Below, piece after piece: positions 1 to 17,660 of a DNA stretch of 64,000 nt. The DNA lies in assembly GCA_011800805.1 (NCBI GenBank), contig MPNW01000036.1:187736-251735 (forward strand), read 5' to 3'. Origin of the DNA: Hirudo medicinalis (lineage: Eukaryota; Annelida; Clitellata; Hirudinida; Hirudinidae). The position numbers and the translations under genes were made by a program. Within the stretch, counting starts at the first letter, position 1, and the number at the start of each line of letters is the position of its first letter. The notes under the pieces are model-generated. The model saw nothing but the letters and a program-made list of their open reading frames with translations, was not told the origin of the DNA and did not search any database.

Positions 1-474
1 ATTTTGATTTTTTTATTATTTGCCTATTTTGATAATGTCCCGTTAAATAAATTGAACAAGGGGCACTTTTCTACTATTTTTTAGGGGTTTGGCAAAACTA
101 CTTGGTTTTATCAATCGACAATTATGATGCGCTAAATTTAATTCTAGGCATCAAATTTGGAGTATCGTTGAATCTAGCCGTTTGGGATTTAGGTCGTCGA
201 GAGATAACGCAATCTATGGAACGTTTTAAAACCTCGTGTTATTTTTGTTAAGTTTAAATAAAGCACACATTTAGAATAAGCAATAAAAGTTCGCGTGAAA
301 TGCATTTTTTGTGTTATTTATCACTTCTCTCACCCTCATGATTCATAAGTTAAACCATTTTAATTTCAAGGTATTTTAATACATTTTTTCTAAAGTTAAA
401 ATTTTTTAGGTTTTACAAAAAATATATTGCATAATTTTAACAAAATCTGTAAATAACTTTTACATCTTGATAAA
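1..474. other. Non-coding DNA at left edge, probable 3' end of an upstream gene
   Basis: I see no convincing coding exon here. The stretch is AT-rich and has an AATAAA hexamer at about 256-261, which could be the poly(A) signal of a plus-strand gene lying to the left. The rest is probably the spacer and 5' region of the CP110-like gene. Confidence 0.4.
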
Positions 475-3400
475 ATGTTTGTTGTGGTTTCGGCGGTAGG
501 TAATGTTATTGGTCTCATTGCTTGTCTTTTCTGCACAATTTCTTCAAGAGGAATAATTTTATTCCACGAATGGCGGATTATGAAGTCTGTTTTTCTTTTT
601 CTTTTGAGCTTGTTTAGTTTTTCTGCTTGTAAAATTGTTCGTCAGTTGCTGAATTGGATGTTTATATTGAATATGCAGCAAAGCATAAAGGAAAAGTCTA
701 AGAAAAGACTTCTCTTGATGGGTAAGGATAGAAAATCTAAGTCGCGGGTAGCCATGAAGTTTAGATTTAGTAATGACAGGGCCTTGGTGAGATTCTTGAA
801 TGTTTTTTAAATGCGTGCTTTTAAATTTTCAAGTTAGATTTAATGGTTTTTTATTGCTACTCTAGGATAAAGTCAATGATGTACAACAAGAGCAAAACAA
901 AATATCCAAGGATTTGATAACCACCACAAACAATTTTGAAAATGTTGAAGAGACTGGAGTTGATGTTAAAGGTTGTATAGATGATCTTCAACAAATCGCT
1001 GTGGCAAAGAAATCTATTATCCAGAGTGATGCCTCGCCAAATTTTGATGAGAATATTTGTGATTTGAATGATTCATTTCTCATACCCTTTCACAGAACAG
1101 AAGATTACCTTATTGGTCAGAAAGAACCAATTGGGTTGCTTTCTTCAATTTGCAGTGCCTTACGAACATCCAATCGAACACCAATAAATCAATCAGGATC
1201 ATCAGTCTGTAAAAGTTCTATTCAGCTGCTAAACATAACCGATTCAGAAAACATTTCCTTGAAATCATTTAGTGGAGTTACTCAAGAAGCATCATCAACA
1301 TTTACTTTTTGTAGCTCACCGAAAAGATCAGAATCACCCAGTTATGATCCTTCACTCACGAGCAAGGACCTCGCATCGCACTCTGAATTTTACAACATCA
1401 TTGACGACAATAACGATAGCAAAGTAGCTCGTGATGATAACTCTACGATAACTGAGCTCAATAAATCTCACTTACAAGTAAATAAGCAGCTTCAAGGTGA
1501 TGATGATGATGATGATGATGATGATGTTGACACTGATGAAGAAGGAGAGTCAGGTCAAGACCAAAGTGAAGCTGATGTACAGAGCATTTCAACTGTGGTA
1601 GAGTTGATGGATGCTCTTAGTGACAATCTGGATTTTGAAGACATTGCAGTTTCTATTCTGGAAGAAAATAATGCCGATGATATTCTTGATAACGATGCTT
1701 GCAAGAACAAGGATGATGGTAGTGTCGACGAAGTTTTTGATGATAGCAACAATAACAGCACTGTTGATGGGAGCCAAAGTCAGCTCAAAAATTGTTTAAG
1801 AGGGCCATTTCTGTCCAATGAGTGTGTAAATTGTCCTAATCCCTGCTCAGAAAATGTTTCACAGATCTCCAGAAAGATTAAAAGTTCCATCTTGATGTCC
1901 GACATTGCAGTAGTCGATGCAAAGAATAATGCCGACTACAGAATACGCTCGGATAGCAAGATTTTAGAGGAGAAAGAAAAAGAGAGCTGTGGTCTTAACC
2001 ATTTACTTGAAATTTATAAACCTGAAGTGATGATATTACCTCAGATTCCTATGCTGAAGATGCCAGAAAACAATCAAAGCAGAATCAAATCTAAAGTTGA
2101 CCAATCCATCCAGACAGACGAATCACTGTCCGGTCTTCCCACAGGTCCGTCGGACTTTTGTGCTGCAACGACCCAGTCCAAAGATCATTCTCCATCACAA
2201 TCTGACAGAGAATCGGTGGACATCAAAGGAGGCAAAGAAAGTAGGTCCCAAGGGGGAGATTTCATTGGTCAGCCCAGAGATATGTTGGAATACAGCAAAG
2301 AAGCACAACAACTTGGAAGGTCCTTTAAAAAACTTGATAGTACTTTGCTCCAATGCCAATCAGATTCCCAATCTTTCAGAAAAGATTCTAGGATCGTTAA
2401 TAGTCTGGACTTCGGTCGATCGACACCATTAACGACAGAAACTATGCGACCATTTTCACAGCTTGATTTGCCCAATCAAGAAGAATTGAACAGATGGAGG
2501 CTCAAGGAATTGAATGAGTTAGAGAAAAAGAGGCAGGAAATAATGGACATGTGTCCAAGGAACACTGAACTCTTGTACCTCAGACAGAAGGAGAAGGATT
2601 TGAAAAATCGACTCAAAAAAGTTGTTCAGAGAAGGAAAGCCCTTGAAAACTTGAAAGCATCCGACACGAAGCTAGAGCTCACGGATGCCTCGTCTCTCGA
2701 CGGTCTTGGGAACTCACTTCGGTCTCAGGGCCGCAGCGACGACAAGTCCGATCTTTCGTCTCGGCACGAACGTTCCTCGCCGTCCAAATCGCTTGTTAAT
2801 TCGAACGGCAATAACAGAAACTTTCCTTTTTTGAATTGTTTTGATTACCCCAAATCTCATGATCAAAAGTCTTGCACCAGTGGAGACTCCTTTTGCTTCC
2901 CTTCAACAGAACTTCGACGGTCAGAATGTTCGGAAAGCGACGAATCGACGTCGAACGACGTCGAATTAACAGCTCGGCTTGCGTCGATCGAGATTTCGAC
3001 CTCGTCGCCAAGTCCATCCGAGCCAAAAAGAAAAGTCGGTGGTTCCTTATTGTTAACAATTACTAACAACATTACTCGAATGATTAAAGATTTAGTAAAC
3101 GTTTAAACATTTATCTGCTTAAAAGATGCATTATTAAGTGTTTTACATCATGCAGTCGCACTTATTTGCATTAATTCAAATTGAATTGTTGTTCAATTGA
3201 TGTTCTTGAACAAAATGTTACAACTCCAAAAGTTCAAATTGCTTTTTAGTAGCTTTGAAAAAATCTCTTTGATAATTTTTTGATCTGGAAGGCGGCCTTC
3301 GACAAGCTGTGTCTGTTGCTCGGTCCTGTCGTCAAGGGATACATCGTCCGGAGACTGTTCAAATGCCACAAAGTCAAAGAGATCATCAAGAACCTCATGG

Positions 3401-5052
3401 TGAGTGAAGTCAGTGCTTCGTGTTAAATGAATTTCTCGAAATCTTTTTGTTTTCATTCGATCCAGTTGTGAAAAATAAATAATAAAATTTTTACATTTTT
3501 TTAAAACATCAATCACAAGAGATAATTTTTAGAGAGTTTTCATGAATTGTGCTGGCTTTATGTGGATAACAGGACATTGCCAAAGAAGTGATAGCTGTGC
3601 TTCCAGTCATAAATTCACAGGAATGCAGCAGTAAAGATCGAAAGTTTTTCGAACTTCTCGATAAACAGGTGAGGTCTGCTTTTGCAGACGTCAGTTGTTC
3701 TCCAATGTAGTCAGGATGTTTTGTTATTTCATTATAGAACAGTGATGGATTCAGTTATACAGTTATTCAGTTAACAACAAAATAGTTGCTTGGAAACATA
3801 TTGATTAATTAGTCGATCAAGTCCATCATGTGACTTGATGACAGTTTTGGAATAATTTCCTTCATTGAGATTGATTTTTGTGCTCATGTGTTGACAAGTT
3901 GAAAAGCTAAGATTTAAATCATTTTCCAGTTATCATCAAACTTCAATGAACTGCAGCAGATATTCATTGGACCTTCGAGGGAGCGCATGGAAATTTTGGC
4001 CAATCAGAGGGCAATCGAACGAAAAAAAATATTCAAGGTTTTAGGAAAAGTTTAATTTATTTATGCAGGTGAAAATGCCTCAGAAAGCCGCGTCGAGATA
4101 AAGACTTGATTTCAAATTGACATCTTTTCATGCATAATTCTGCACAAAATCGTCAATGCATTGGATTCATAAAAATTGGCAAACCACAAATCTCTTGCTT
4201 TTTGCCTTTTTTGCACATAATTTTTTAATAAATCTGTTGAATCTCAGAAAACACCTCCAAAGGAGAAAAAACTGAGTTATGCCACAAAGAAAACAATTGA
4301 AAGAAAGAAGAAATTTGAGTTTGTGATGCTATTTTGCTGTATGAGTTAATAGCATGAATTGCCTTGTGCTGTTATTTTTATTATTATTGATAGTACTTTT
4401 AATCATTGCTATTTTCTTATTGCATAATGTCATCATCAATGGATTGAATTTTTTACAGAGAACTAAATTCGAATGCACCGCCTGCATCCCGGTCTTCAAT
4501 TGATGCCCCGTCAACATGCCGATCGGATGGTAGCATCTCACTGAATGCAGTTCCTCCACTCTTCGTTGTCCGGTCAGCTTCTAGTTACCAAATTGAAAAT
4601 TCAAAAGGATTTGTCCACAAAGCTCATTCCAGCAGCCAATCAGCGGGCAAAAACGCTAAATGTTCAGGACATACCCTAAGGTTTATTTTGGATTCTTGAG
4701 ATTGGCTGATATTTTTTCTTGAAAAAAGAATTGCTAAATAGGTTTCATATAATTTATTCCTAATGTTGTTTAACTACAAAATCTGAAAATTTTCGTAATT
4801 TCTTTTTCCAGGTCAAAGTTTTCAAGCACTTCCAAAAAGCCAGCTTTATCTAAAAACAACCAAAGTAAAATACCTCACATTACATCTTTTTTGCTTAAAA
4901 ATATTACCCATTATTCAGGAATATCCATCATTACAAAAATTAACTATAAGGCTGATAATTAGTATGGTAATGTCTTTTCAGTGCATTTGGACAGTTTGAG
5001 GTCAAACCCCACAGGATTCAAGCACAGACCCTTTCCAAATGGCAAGGGTTGA
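475..5052 (+). CDS. CCP110: CP110-like centriolar coiled-coil protein, about 9 exons
   Basis: CP110 caps the distal end of centrioles and blocks cilium formation, working with CEP97 and binding calmodulin. Exon model: 475-786 (start uncertain), 866-3094, 3292-3399, 3573-3668, 3930-4037, 4248-4318, 4459-4680, 4812-4864, 4982-5052; all phases join. The large exon encodes an acidic, low-complexity protein with a run of eight or nine Asp (1498-1526), a SIQTD motif and a coiled coil at about 2488-2660. The small 3' exons carry the signature: an IQ-like helix (VVKGYIVRRLFK), then NELQQIF...RERMEIL, then KKLSYATKKTIERKKKFE. These match in order the carboxyl region of vertebrate CP110 (KGFLTRRLMQ; ERMSILHH; LSAATQKSLDRKK). 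The amino end is weak: the first exon encodes a hydrophobic stretch unlike CP110, so the true first exon may start later (Met at 754) or be split further. A GTTTTA donor after 4037 is non-ideal. Confidence 0.75.
1498..1530 (+). repeat. In-frame (GAT)n tract in CP110-like exon 2
   Basis: GAT codons repeat here and encode a run of Asp. The same unit makes up most of the non-coding microsatellites elsewhere in the window. Confidence 0.9.
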
Positions 5053-5865
5053 AAAAACTTGGTTTTTGTAACAGTATTTATTTTCTATTGTGTAATTAAT
5101 TGACATGTTTTTACTCACGTTGCAATAAAAATGTTTTTTGTGAGTTTGCTGGGTTTTCCAAACTTGGAAAGAATTGTGCGAAAAACTCGAAATTTTAATT
5201 TTTGAGTGTTACGTACCTATTAATTATTCCAGAAAGCTTGGAAATTTTGCGGAGGAAATATCGAATTGTGGGGATATTTGTTCTCAAAGCTTTAAAAGAT
5301 TTGCTAGTAAACGACTTGGTCGATGCTAAAGAATTTTTTATTGAAGTGATTAGATTAGGTTAGCTGGTAGAAGCGCACGACGAAGTTATGATATTATATT
5401 AATGGGTGGTTAATTGTTCTCACTGCAAATTCGTGATCTTTTTTGTCATGTGTTTTAATGCTAAACAATAAGGGGCTTAGCGGCTTAATCTGTTGAAATA
5501 CAACGGAACAAAATTAATTACTTTGTTCAATCCAAGTGAGTAAAGGCTTTGGTTGGCTTTATGAACGAATTTACTTGAATAAAAGCAATTTCTATTCAAA
5601 TTAATAATTTCCGCCTGACAGGAAATACTTTTAATGCAAAATGGAAAACTTCTTTGGCGGAATAGGAATCCGTTGCTTGCATATTGAGGCTAATAGTCAA
5701 GAGCATGCACATTGAAACCCTAACCCTAACCATATGCCTTAACTTATAATTTCAGTTTAAAACTTATTGTTATCAAGCAAAACACCATGGATTCGATACA
5801 TGAAAAACATTTTCATGCAATATTTTATTTAGCATATTAAGAGTTAGTGCCTCAACAAAGAAAAG
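5053..5865. other. Intergenic spacer between the CP110-like gene and TMEM192
   Basis: No coding exon is visible. A GCAATAAAAATG sequence at about 5121-5132 supplies the likely poly(A) signal of the upstream gene. A short (CCCTAA)n-like tract lies at about 5714-5731. Confidence 0.5.
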
Positions 5866-8800
5866 ATGTCTTCAGGCAATGCTGCTGGTCCCTCCAATGG
5901 GCCAGGTTCAAATGCCAATCTGACCAGCCAGACATCTTCCTTGAGCAGCAATCCTCAAGTGAATGAGGTGACACATGCACAATTTATAAAAATTGTTGCG
6001 TGTTATAAAATTTTAAAGTTTTACTCATAAATTACTTATATATTATGAATAGTTGAGACCTCTTACATAATAATGATAGAATAGTACTTGGCTAAGGTTA
6101 AAAATTGATTGCATTCATTGTGCATTGCAAATGTAATTATTTCTATTATTCAGAATATTCTGCCAATGCCTCTGGAAGTAATTAATTCCTGAGCTATTTA
6201 ATTTTATTACAGTCTAGTTTTGCAGGCTTTCTGAATGTCATTATTAGGGTTAGGGTTAATAATAATAATATTATTGTTATTTATATTAATAATATTATTA
6301 GTGAGAATATTAATAATATTGATAATAATAGTAATAATATTTTAGTAAATTAGTGTAATATTATTATATTATATTTATATATATAAATATTATTATTATT
6401 ATTATTATATCTAAAACAATGTTAATAATTATTATAATTAATGTTATTATTATTATTATTAACAAACATATTTCATGCGCTATTATTTCTCTGAAAGAGA
6501 AAATAATTGTTGATCAGTTTTATCACTTGATCCTTGAAATTACAAACAGTGAAATTACTGCCAATTTTAAAAGAAAGCGATCTTGCGTAACTTTCATCTT
6601 GTCTAATTACCGCAGGTGGTCGGTTTCGTGTCGCACGATTGGCTACTTTTATGTCTTTGTTTTGCCTGACAGATTATTAACAACGTGCCTCGTGTGATCC
6701 TAGGCATTTTGTAAATATTGAGATTATGTTCGTGGTGTTATTATTAGTTGTCATCTTTAGTGTTAGTTTTCTGTCCGTATGCGCTGCTCGCATTATGTGT
6801 TTACATTTAATATGGCATAAGCCATGTTAAACGTTGATATTGTGTAAAAATATTCCTTTCAGTCAGATTTAAGTTTTATAAAATGTCGATGATTTACAAG
6901 ATAAGTTTAATTATTACATGCTTAAATAATGATTTATTATTTATTTTTTATTACATTACCTGTTTATTTTGATGCCATATTTATTTATTTGAGATTGCAC
7001 ACGTGATTTTCTTTTCTTTTCAAAGTTATATAATAAATAAATAGTATAATAATTTAAAGTTTTTGAACTCTCAACAGCACGCTCCTGAACTAACATTCAA
7101 CTTCAGGAACAGAAGATTCCAGAAGATGAACATGTTCTGGGCAACCATTGTCCTCATGCTCCTCTATGTAGGAATTTGTTCTCATATTGATGGTCAGATA
7201 TAAGTTTATGAAGGTGACGGTGATGACGACGGCGACGATGATGACATTTTATTATAAATTCTTTAGAAACATTTCATTGTTTTGTCAATGCCTGTGCTGA
7301 AAAGTTACTAAGTGAGAATTAATATTTTCATTTCAGAAGTTCTAACAACAACGTAATTAGATGTTTCTGCCGTTATTACTGCAATCATGTTTGCATCTGT
7401 TATTTTTGCGACCATCGTTCGTTCATCGCTGCCATCATGACTATCGGTGCTTCATTCATCCCCAATCCCTTCGTGCAAACTCCAACAGGTGGTGTTCTTG
7501 GCCCTCTCGTTGCCTTTGCATTGGTACTGCGTCAACCAGAATTGTGCCCCGTCTCCGTTCTCCATAGTCGTTTACTCCAACACTGCCATGTGGTTCGTCA
7601 CCGTGGTGATGACGTTCCTGGTGCACCTGGAATTCAAGAAGATCAGAAGGAGGGGCTATGCTAATTTCTACAAGAACAACCACAAGTTGGTCTCGGACCC
7701 CTTCGTCATTTTTTCCATCGGTGGGCTGCTTTTGGTGTTAAAGACAATTTAAGCTAATGATATTAGTGATGCCTAAAAAGTATCGTGATGACTTCAACGA
7801 TGTAAGGAATTCAATGCTAGGAAGTCTTTGGTTCATTCAAATTCAATTGCAAAATAAATAACACTTATTTAGTTATTATAAATATAATTCAAAATCAACC
7901 ATATTTTAAATGTTGCCATTATTGTTACCATCCTAACCCTAATCCTGGCATGAAAGTTAGCTCAGAAGGTTGCACTCCCTCAAATGACTATAAAAGCAAC
8001 AGTCGTTGTGTGTCGCATTCGCAACCCGGCTTTCACGACGACAGTGTGCTCCTGGAATGGTCTTAAGAGCTCCTGGTGTTTCCTTTTTGGCACTATATAA
8101 ACACACCTATTGATACTGTTATCCTCATTATTTGTTCACCGTGATTTCATCCTCCGTCATAAACAACAGGAAATGCCGTCCTGCTGGTGTACACCTGGAT
8201 ATTGTATGACTTGGATGTCTTTATTAAACCCTGCTCCCCCACGGACTCTACCACCAGAATGACGGACAATAATTTTGACAAGGCTGGATATTTTGTAGGA
8301 TTCCAGGTTGTTGTTGCATTAGAGATAATCATCTCTTTTGCATTCCTCATCTTACTAACTGGTGAGTGGTAGTTGGCTTGAATTTATTAACTTCTCGTCA
8401 CGACCCGGTTTTACTCTCGACTACCAGCTCGGATCATCAAGTTTAACGGTCTGGCACAACCCCCTGATGCCATAAACGACCGCATCCTATCTCGCTCTAT
8501 TGAACCAAGATCCATCGTTGGATACAAGTCAGTGGATTGTCTTTTAAAGTCTGCGGATGATTACGGCAATGTCTGTAACCATCGCCATTGTCAATATCAT
8601 TCTTGTTTTGTTTTTATGTTTGTCTTATTGTAAGATGTTCTTGTTGATTAATTGTTGAGAGTTTTATTAACTGGTTTTATCATAGAGATTGATGGGAATA
8701 ACTTTTATAATTTCCTCAAGTGAAACAAATAGCAACCAGGACCTGGTGATTGATCGACAGATTGACAACATAAACTTTCTCAAGCGAAGGTGTCGCCTCC

Positions 8801-9000
8801 TTTATGGTTCCATCAAGAAACTCCTTTCCTCTTTTCCTCCCGATCAGCGCAAGCAAGGCGAAGAGATACTCCGACAGTATCTGGACGAACACAGAGACGA
8901 CGACGACGACAACGTTGGAGACGTGGCTGATATCAATCAGTACTTGGGCACTGGCACAGTACCTCAGGATAGAGATGATGTTCCTCTCATCAGAGCATGA
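5866..9000 (+). CDS. TMEM192: TMEM192-like lysosomal membrane protein, 6 exons
   Basis: TMEM192 is a four-pass protein of late endosomes and lysosomes that dimerises through its cytosolic carboxyl end. Exons: 5866-5967, 7078-7167, 7489-7720, 8170-8361, 8428-8527, 8688-9000, giving 342 residues against 271 in human. The start is the first ATG of a Ser/Asn/Gly-rich cytosolic leader. TM1 is built across the exon 2/3 junction (VLMLLY then VVFLALSLP). After TM2 comes the family motif FKKIRRRGYANFYKNNHKL (human SKIRNRGYNLIYRSTRHL). Then GNAVLLVYTW matches GNTVLLLIL, IIKFNGLAQPPDAI matches IRRFNKAKPEPDIL, and the tail helix DRQIDNINFLKRRCRLL matches EKQGDTIEYLKRHNALL. The tail ends with a short Asp run from GAC codons. 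Intron 1 is long and AT-rich; intron 3 holds a SINE-like copy. Identity is strong because five separate blocks agree in order. Confidence 0.9.
6240..6470. repeat. AT-rich (ATT/AAT)n stretch with one TTAGGG pair in TMEM192 intron 1
   Basis: The stretch opens with TTAGGGTTAGGGTTAATAATAA and continues as imperfect AAT/ATT triplets. It is intronic and has no coding potential. Confidence 0.85.
7950..8102 (+). mobile_element. tRNA-derived SINE-like element, copy 1 (TMEM192 intron 3)
   Basis: An A-box-like TTAGCTCAGAAGG (about 7957-7969) is followed about 50 bases later by a B-box-like ATTCGCAACCCGG (about 8018-8030). The element ends in GCACTATATAAA. The block around the B box and the 3' end recur in reverse orientation at 17316-17405 and directly at 26018-26121. 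That supports a dispersed pol III-type retroelement. Exact ends are uncertain. Confidence 0.6.
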
Positions 9001-9954
9001 AAGATTTGACATTAATTTTCAAATTAAATCTTGATCTAACGACCAAATATACATTTATGTAGAGAAAAATAGCCTTTAAATGGATGCCTATTCAATCGAG
9101 GTTGATAAGAGAATTTTTTTTCATGAATTTTTACTCCACTCGCTTTTTGTTTTTAAATGAGGATCAACTTGTGTCAGTTTTCTCTATCATGTAATTATGA
9201 GAATTTGTGGAAGTAACTGTTATCATACTGAAGGTACTGAAACATTCCAAGCTTTGGGGAAGTTTTAAATGAGAAGCATAACTTGCTTTCAATAACTTCC
9301 AAAACTCTAATCATTTGCAGTTTGAATTATTAATTTCTAAAGACTGTTGTTAGCTTTGAATGGTCACCAAACCATTTTTGTTTTCTGAATGTTTTCAGTT
9401 CAAATAAAATTGATTACTTTTGAGTTACTTGTAACGCAGCAGCTTAGCTTAAACAAAGTAAACTCTGGAATTATGGCTCGGATTGTGGTTGGCTCAGGGC
9501 TTGGTAGCAACTGAGATGAAGTTGTCAATCACTTTTTGTAGGCGTGGTCATGTTGATGTTTTAATGTCATAAAAAAAAGAAACTACATTTCTCTAATGCC
9601 GCCGCTACTGTCGAGAGTTCTGGCGATCTTTGTGTTATCCTTACAGCGATATTTCAAACGTAGGCTGTTGTGGATTTTATCTGAATTTCAAGTTAGTGCA
9701 CATCTTAGCTTTGTTTGATTAATTTGAATGCCAATTCAAATCACAGAACGGGCTAGATTACTTAATAGCTTGGAGTTTCTATCATGAAGGTTGTAAAATA
9801 TAAAAATAATTTTGCAAAACTTATTATATAGAATCAATTATAATCAAATTATTTAACAATTACCTTACTATTTTATGCATTTTTATTAGTTCATCTAGGC
9901 ACTTTTAGAGATAGTCGAGTGAGTGAGTGTAGGAAAACAAATTCTGCTGAAAAC

Positions 9955-15024
<5,070 letters not shown>

Positions 15025-15940
15025 TAATTGATAAGTCGGTCTACCACTGGTTTGTGGTCGCTCATTTGTGACCGTTCACGACTTTGAGGTCACGTTGCCT
15101 TTCATTTTATTTATTTATTGCTCCTCTGCAAATATTTGTGTCACCCAGTTGCAAGGCAGGATTATAGATCTTTATTATATTTTTTATTTATTTTCCTCTA
15201 ATGCCTAGGGCTTGTTTTGAATTCGATTGGAAATCCGTGAGCCAAGCTAATTTGATGGGTCGGTGCCAAACCTTCTAACATCATTTTTTAAAATGCTCTC
15301 CAGACATTCTTGCCTCAGTGTGATTTGTTTTCTGGCAAGACTCCTTCAAAGACTAATTGAAATCATTGTGTTCCATTCACGAATGCTGCCAAATAAATAA
15401 GAACTAAAGGAGATATAATAATGTTCCGAAATTGCCTTAGTTGTTTTTGTTTTTTCATTAATTTGATTTTGAGTTTTGTATGGGGAGGCTCTGTGTAGAT
15501 TTCTTTAAATTGGGAGAAGGCAATCTGGCTTAAGCCTTTGCGGAGTAAACTCATGAGTAACAATTGATATTTAGAGTTTATGGTTGGTAAAGTGGTGGAT
15601 AGGCGAGTAAATAGACACGTTGGGCAATATTGATTGGTGGCGGTGGGGAGGATTAGTGGGTTCGTGGCTTCACTGTGCAGTGTTTGTATTATTCTAATTA
15701 TTGGTTACATAAAATATACTTTCTCCAAGTAAGTAAAACTTTTAATCAAAGCTAATGAAATTCTAGTTTTAGCTGGAGATGAAAACGGTGTAAAAATTAT
15801 TTTTGTGTAAGTGTGATTTTTAATTTTAAACATTTTGAGTTTCATGTTGTTTACAACAAGTTGCTTCAGGGCGATAACATAACAACGATTTATTTTTTTA
15901 AATAAATTTCTGCGTTGTTTCTGCCATCTAACTATTAACT
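15025..15940. other. AMPK alpha 3' UTR and METTL5 upstream region
   Basis: No further coding exon is seen. A CAAATAAATAAG sequence at about 15389-15400 is a likely poly(A) signal for AMPK alpha. The remainder, rich in T and A runs, should contain the METTL5 promoter. Confidence 0.5.
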
Positions 15941-17056
15941 ATGGTGTTAATGAAATTGAAAGCTTTGCAGTCGGAATTAGAAAATGTCGAGGGTTTCAGG
16001 AGTCCAATTCTAGAGCTTGAGCAATATATGACCAGTTCTCACATTGCTGGTACATCGACATCTGCTTTCCATTCAATTCTACGTAGACTCTTAGCTAAAA
16101 ATAATTTTATTTTAAACACGTAGAGTAAAAGTTAGTATGCATTTGCTAAATAGTTCCATTCACAATAGCATGAAAAATAATATTTAGATTAAAATACATT
16201 ATCAAATACAGCCCACATGATGTATAACATTGAGATGAGCCATGAAGACATTGAAGGTCATACTGTGGTCGATCTTGGTTGTGGAACTGGAATGCTTACT
16301 ATTGCTGCTTCCCTCCTTGGAGCTAGGTGAGCAATTGGAACAGGTGATCAGATATGTCACAACATGTTCAGCTTGATCAACCTAAAAAAATGACTGGAAT
16401 AATGGCCACCATACAAACTTTTACATGGATTGATATATATTTTTTTAAAAGCTACTGTCTCGGGTTGGATCTAGACCCTAATGCTCTGGAGATATGCAAA
16501 GAAAATTTTTCTGAGGGTAAATTTACTAACATGGACGTCGTGCAAATGAATGTCAGGCAGCAACTGTCTCTCGGTAGCTCACATCCGTGGTATGAAAAAT
16601 TTGACACAGTCATTACAAATCCTCCATTTGGTACCAAACAAGCAAAAGGTTGCAATTGATTGTGGAAAATTAATTTGATTTTCAATTGATTCTCAATTTC
16701 ATTTCTTTAGGTATTGATATTGACTTTGTGAAATTTGGCCTTTTGATATCCAAGAGAGCTGTGTACTCCCTGCACAAATCTTCTCACACCAACGTTAGCA
16801 TAATTTTAACTCATAATTCGGTGGCCCAAACTGTAAATATATAATTTATAACTGCAAATTATATAATTTGTAACTGTAAATTATAATTTACAATGAACTA
16901 ATCACTCTACAGGCTGTTCTAAGAGAAATGAAAAAGATGGGGGTCGAGGGCAAGCGAGCCACGCAAATCTCCTTCGATCTTCCGAAAACCTATAAAATAC
17001 ACAAACGCAATTCTGTTGATGTTTCTGTGGAAATGCTGAGATTTACCAAACAATGA
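15941..17056 (+). CDS. METTL5: METTL5-like 18S rRNA N6-adenosine methyltransferase, 5 exons
   Basis: METTL5, stabilised by TRMT112, places a single m6A on 18S rRNA. Exons: 15941-16049, 16212-16326, 16452-16648, 16711-16793, 16913-17056, giving 215 residues (human 209). The S-adenosylmethionine site is DLGCGTG at residues 57-63, followed by acidic motif GLDLDPNALEI (79-89). The catalytic amino-methyltransferase motif NPPF is at 131-134 inside TVITNPPFGTK. Other family blocks are LELEQY, KRAVYSLHKSS, and the end DLPKTYKIHKRNSVDVSVEMLRF, broken here as DLPKTYKIHKRN plus SVDVSVEMLRF (human DLPASYKFHKKK plus SVDIEVDLIRF). The start ATG at 15941 gives the expected short basic leader. It lies on the same strand as AMPK alpha with about 0.9 kb between. 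A poly(A) signal AATAAA sits near 17107. Confidence 0.95.
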
Positions 17057-17315
17057 CTGCATGGAAAGGATGTTTGAGATGAAACTATGCTACTTTTAGT
17101 AATACCTAATAAAGTGAAAAGCCCACTGTTAGCCACTTTGTTGGATATATCAATAAAGTAGTCTCATTTGTTTTGAAAATGCTCGTGTGTCAAATTCTGG
17201 TAGAGATTACATCCAATTTTCGCACATAGAGCCCAAAGTCTTTCAAATTGCTGACATTTTGGTGACTTACATTTGTATTTACCAGATCTTTTGAGGAACT
17301 TTTATCCTATCTATC

Positions 17316-17405
17316 ATTTATATAGCGCCCCTACCCGAGTAGGCTGTCTGGCGGTGCAGGCCGGGTTGCGAACACGACGCATTGCGACTGTCATTACCGA
17401 ATGCG
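17316..17405 (-). mobile_element. tRNA-derived SINE-like element, copy 2, 5'-truncated
   Basis: On the minus strand this reads GGTAATGACAGTCGCAATG, then CGTGTTCGCAACCCGG (B-box-like), and ends GGGGCGCTATATAAATG. The first and last blocks match the copy at 26018-26121, and the B-box block matches the copy at 7950-8102. No A box is seen, so the copy looks truncated at its 5' end. Confidence 0.6.
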
Positions 17406-17660
17406 CTGTAATATCTAAATTGTCAGGACTACAAACAGACTGCAATATTGCATGCACGACTTTCTTATTTCAAAATAGCAATAACAAGCCACCAGAACTT
17501 GTTATAACTGCACTTTTATTTTGGTCATGCATGAAAGCCTCTCTAACAGCAGAGTAATAGTAGGTGTATAATCGGTGTGTGCTACACCTTTACGCTCAGT
17601 TTTGGTCTAACTCGTATACAGTTAGTTAATTTGTCGGCGGTTTTTGTCAAATCGTAAAAT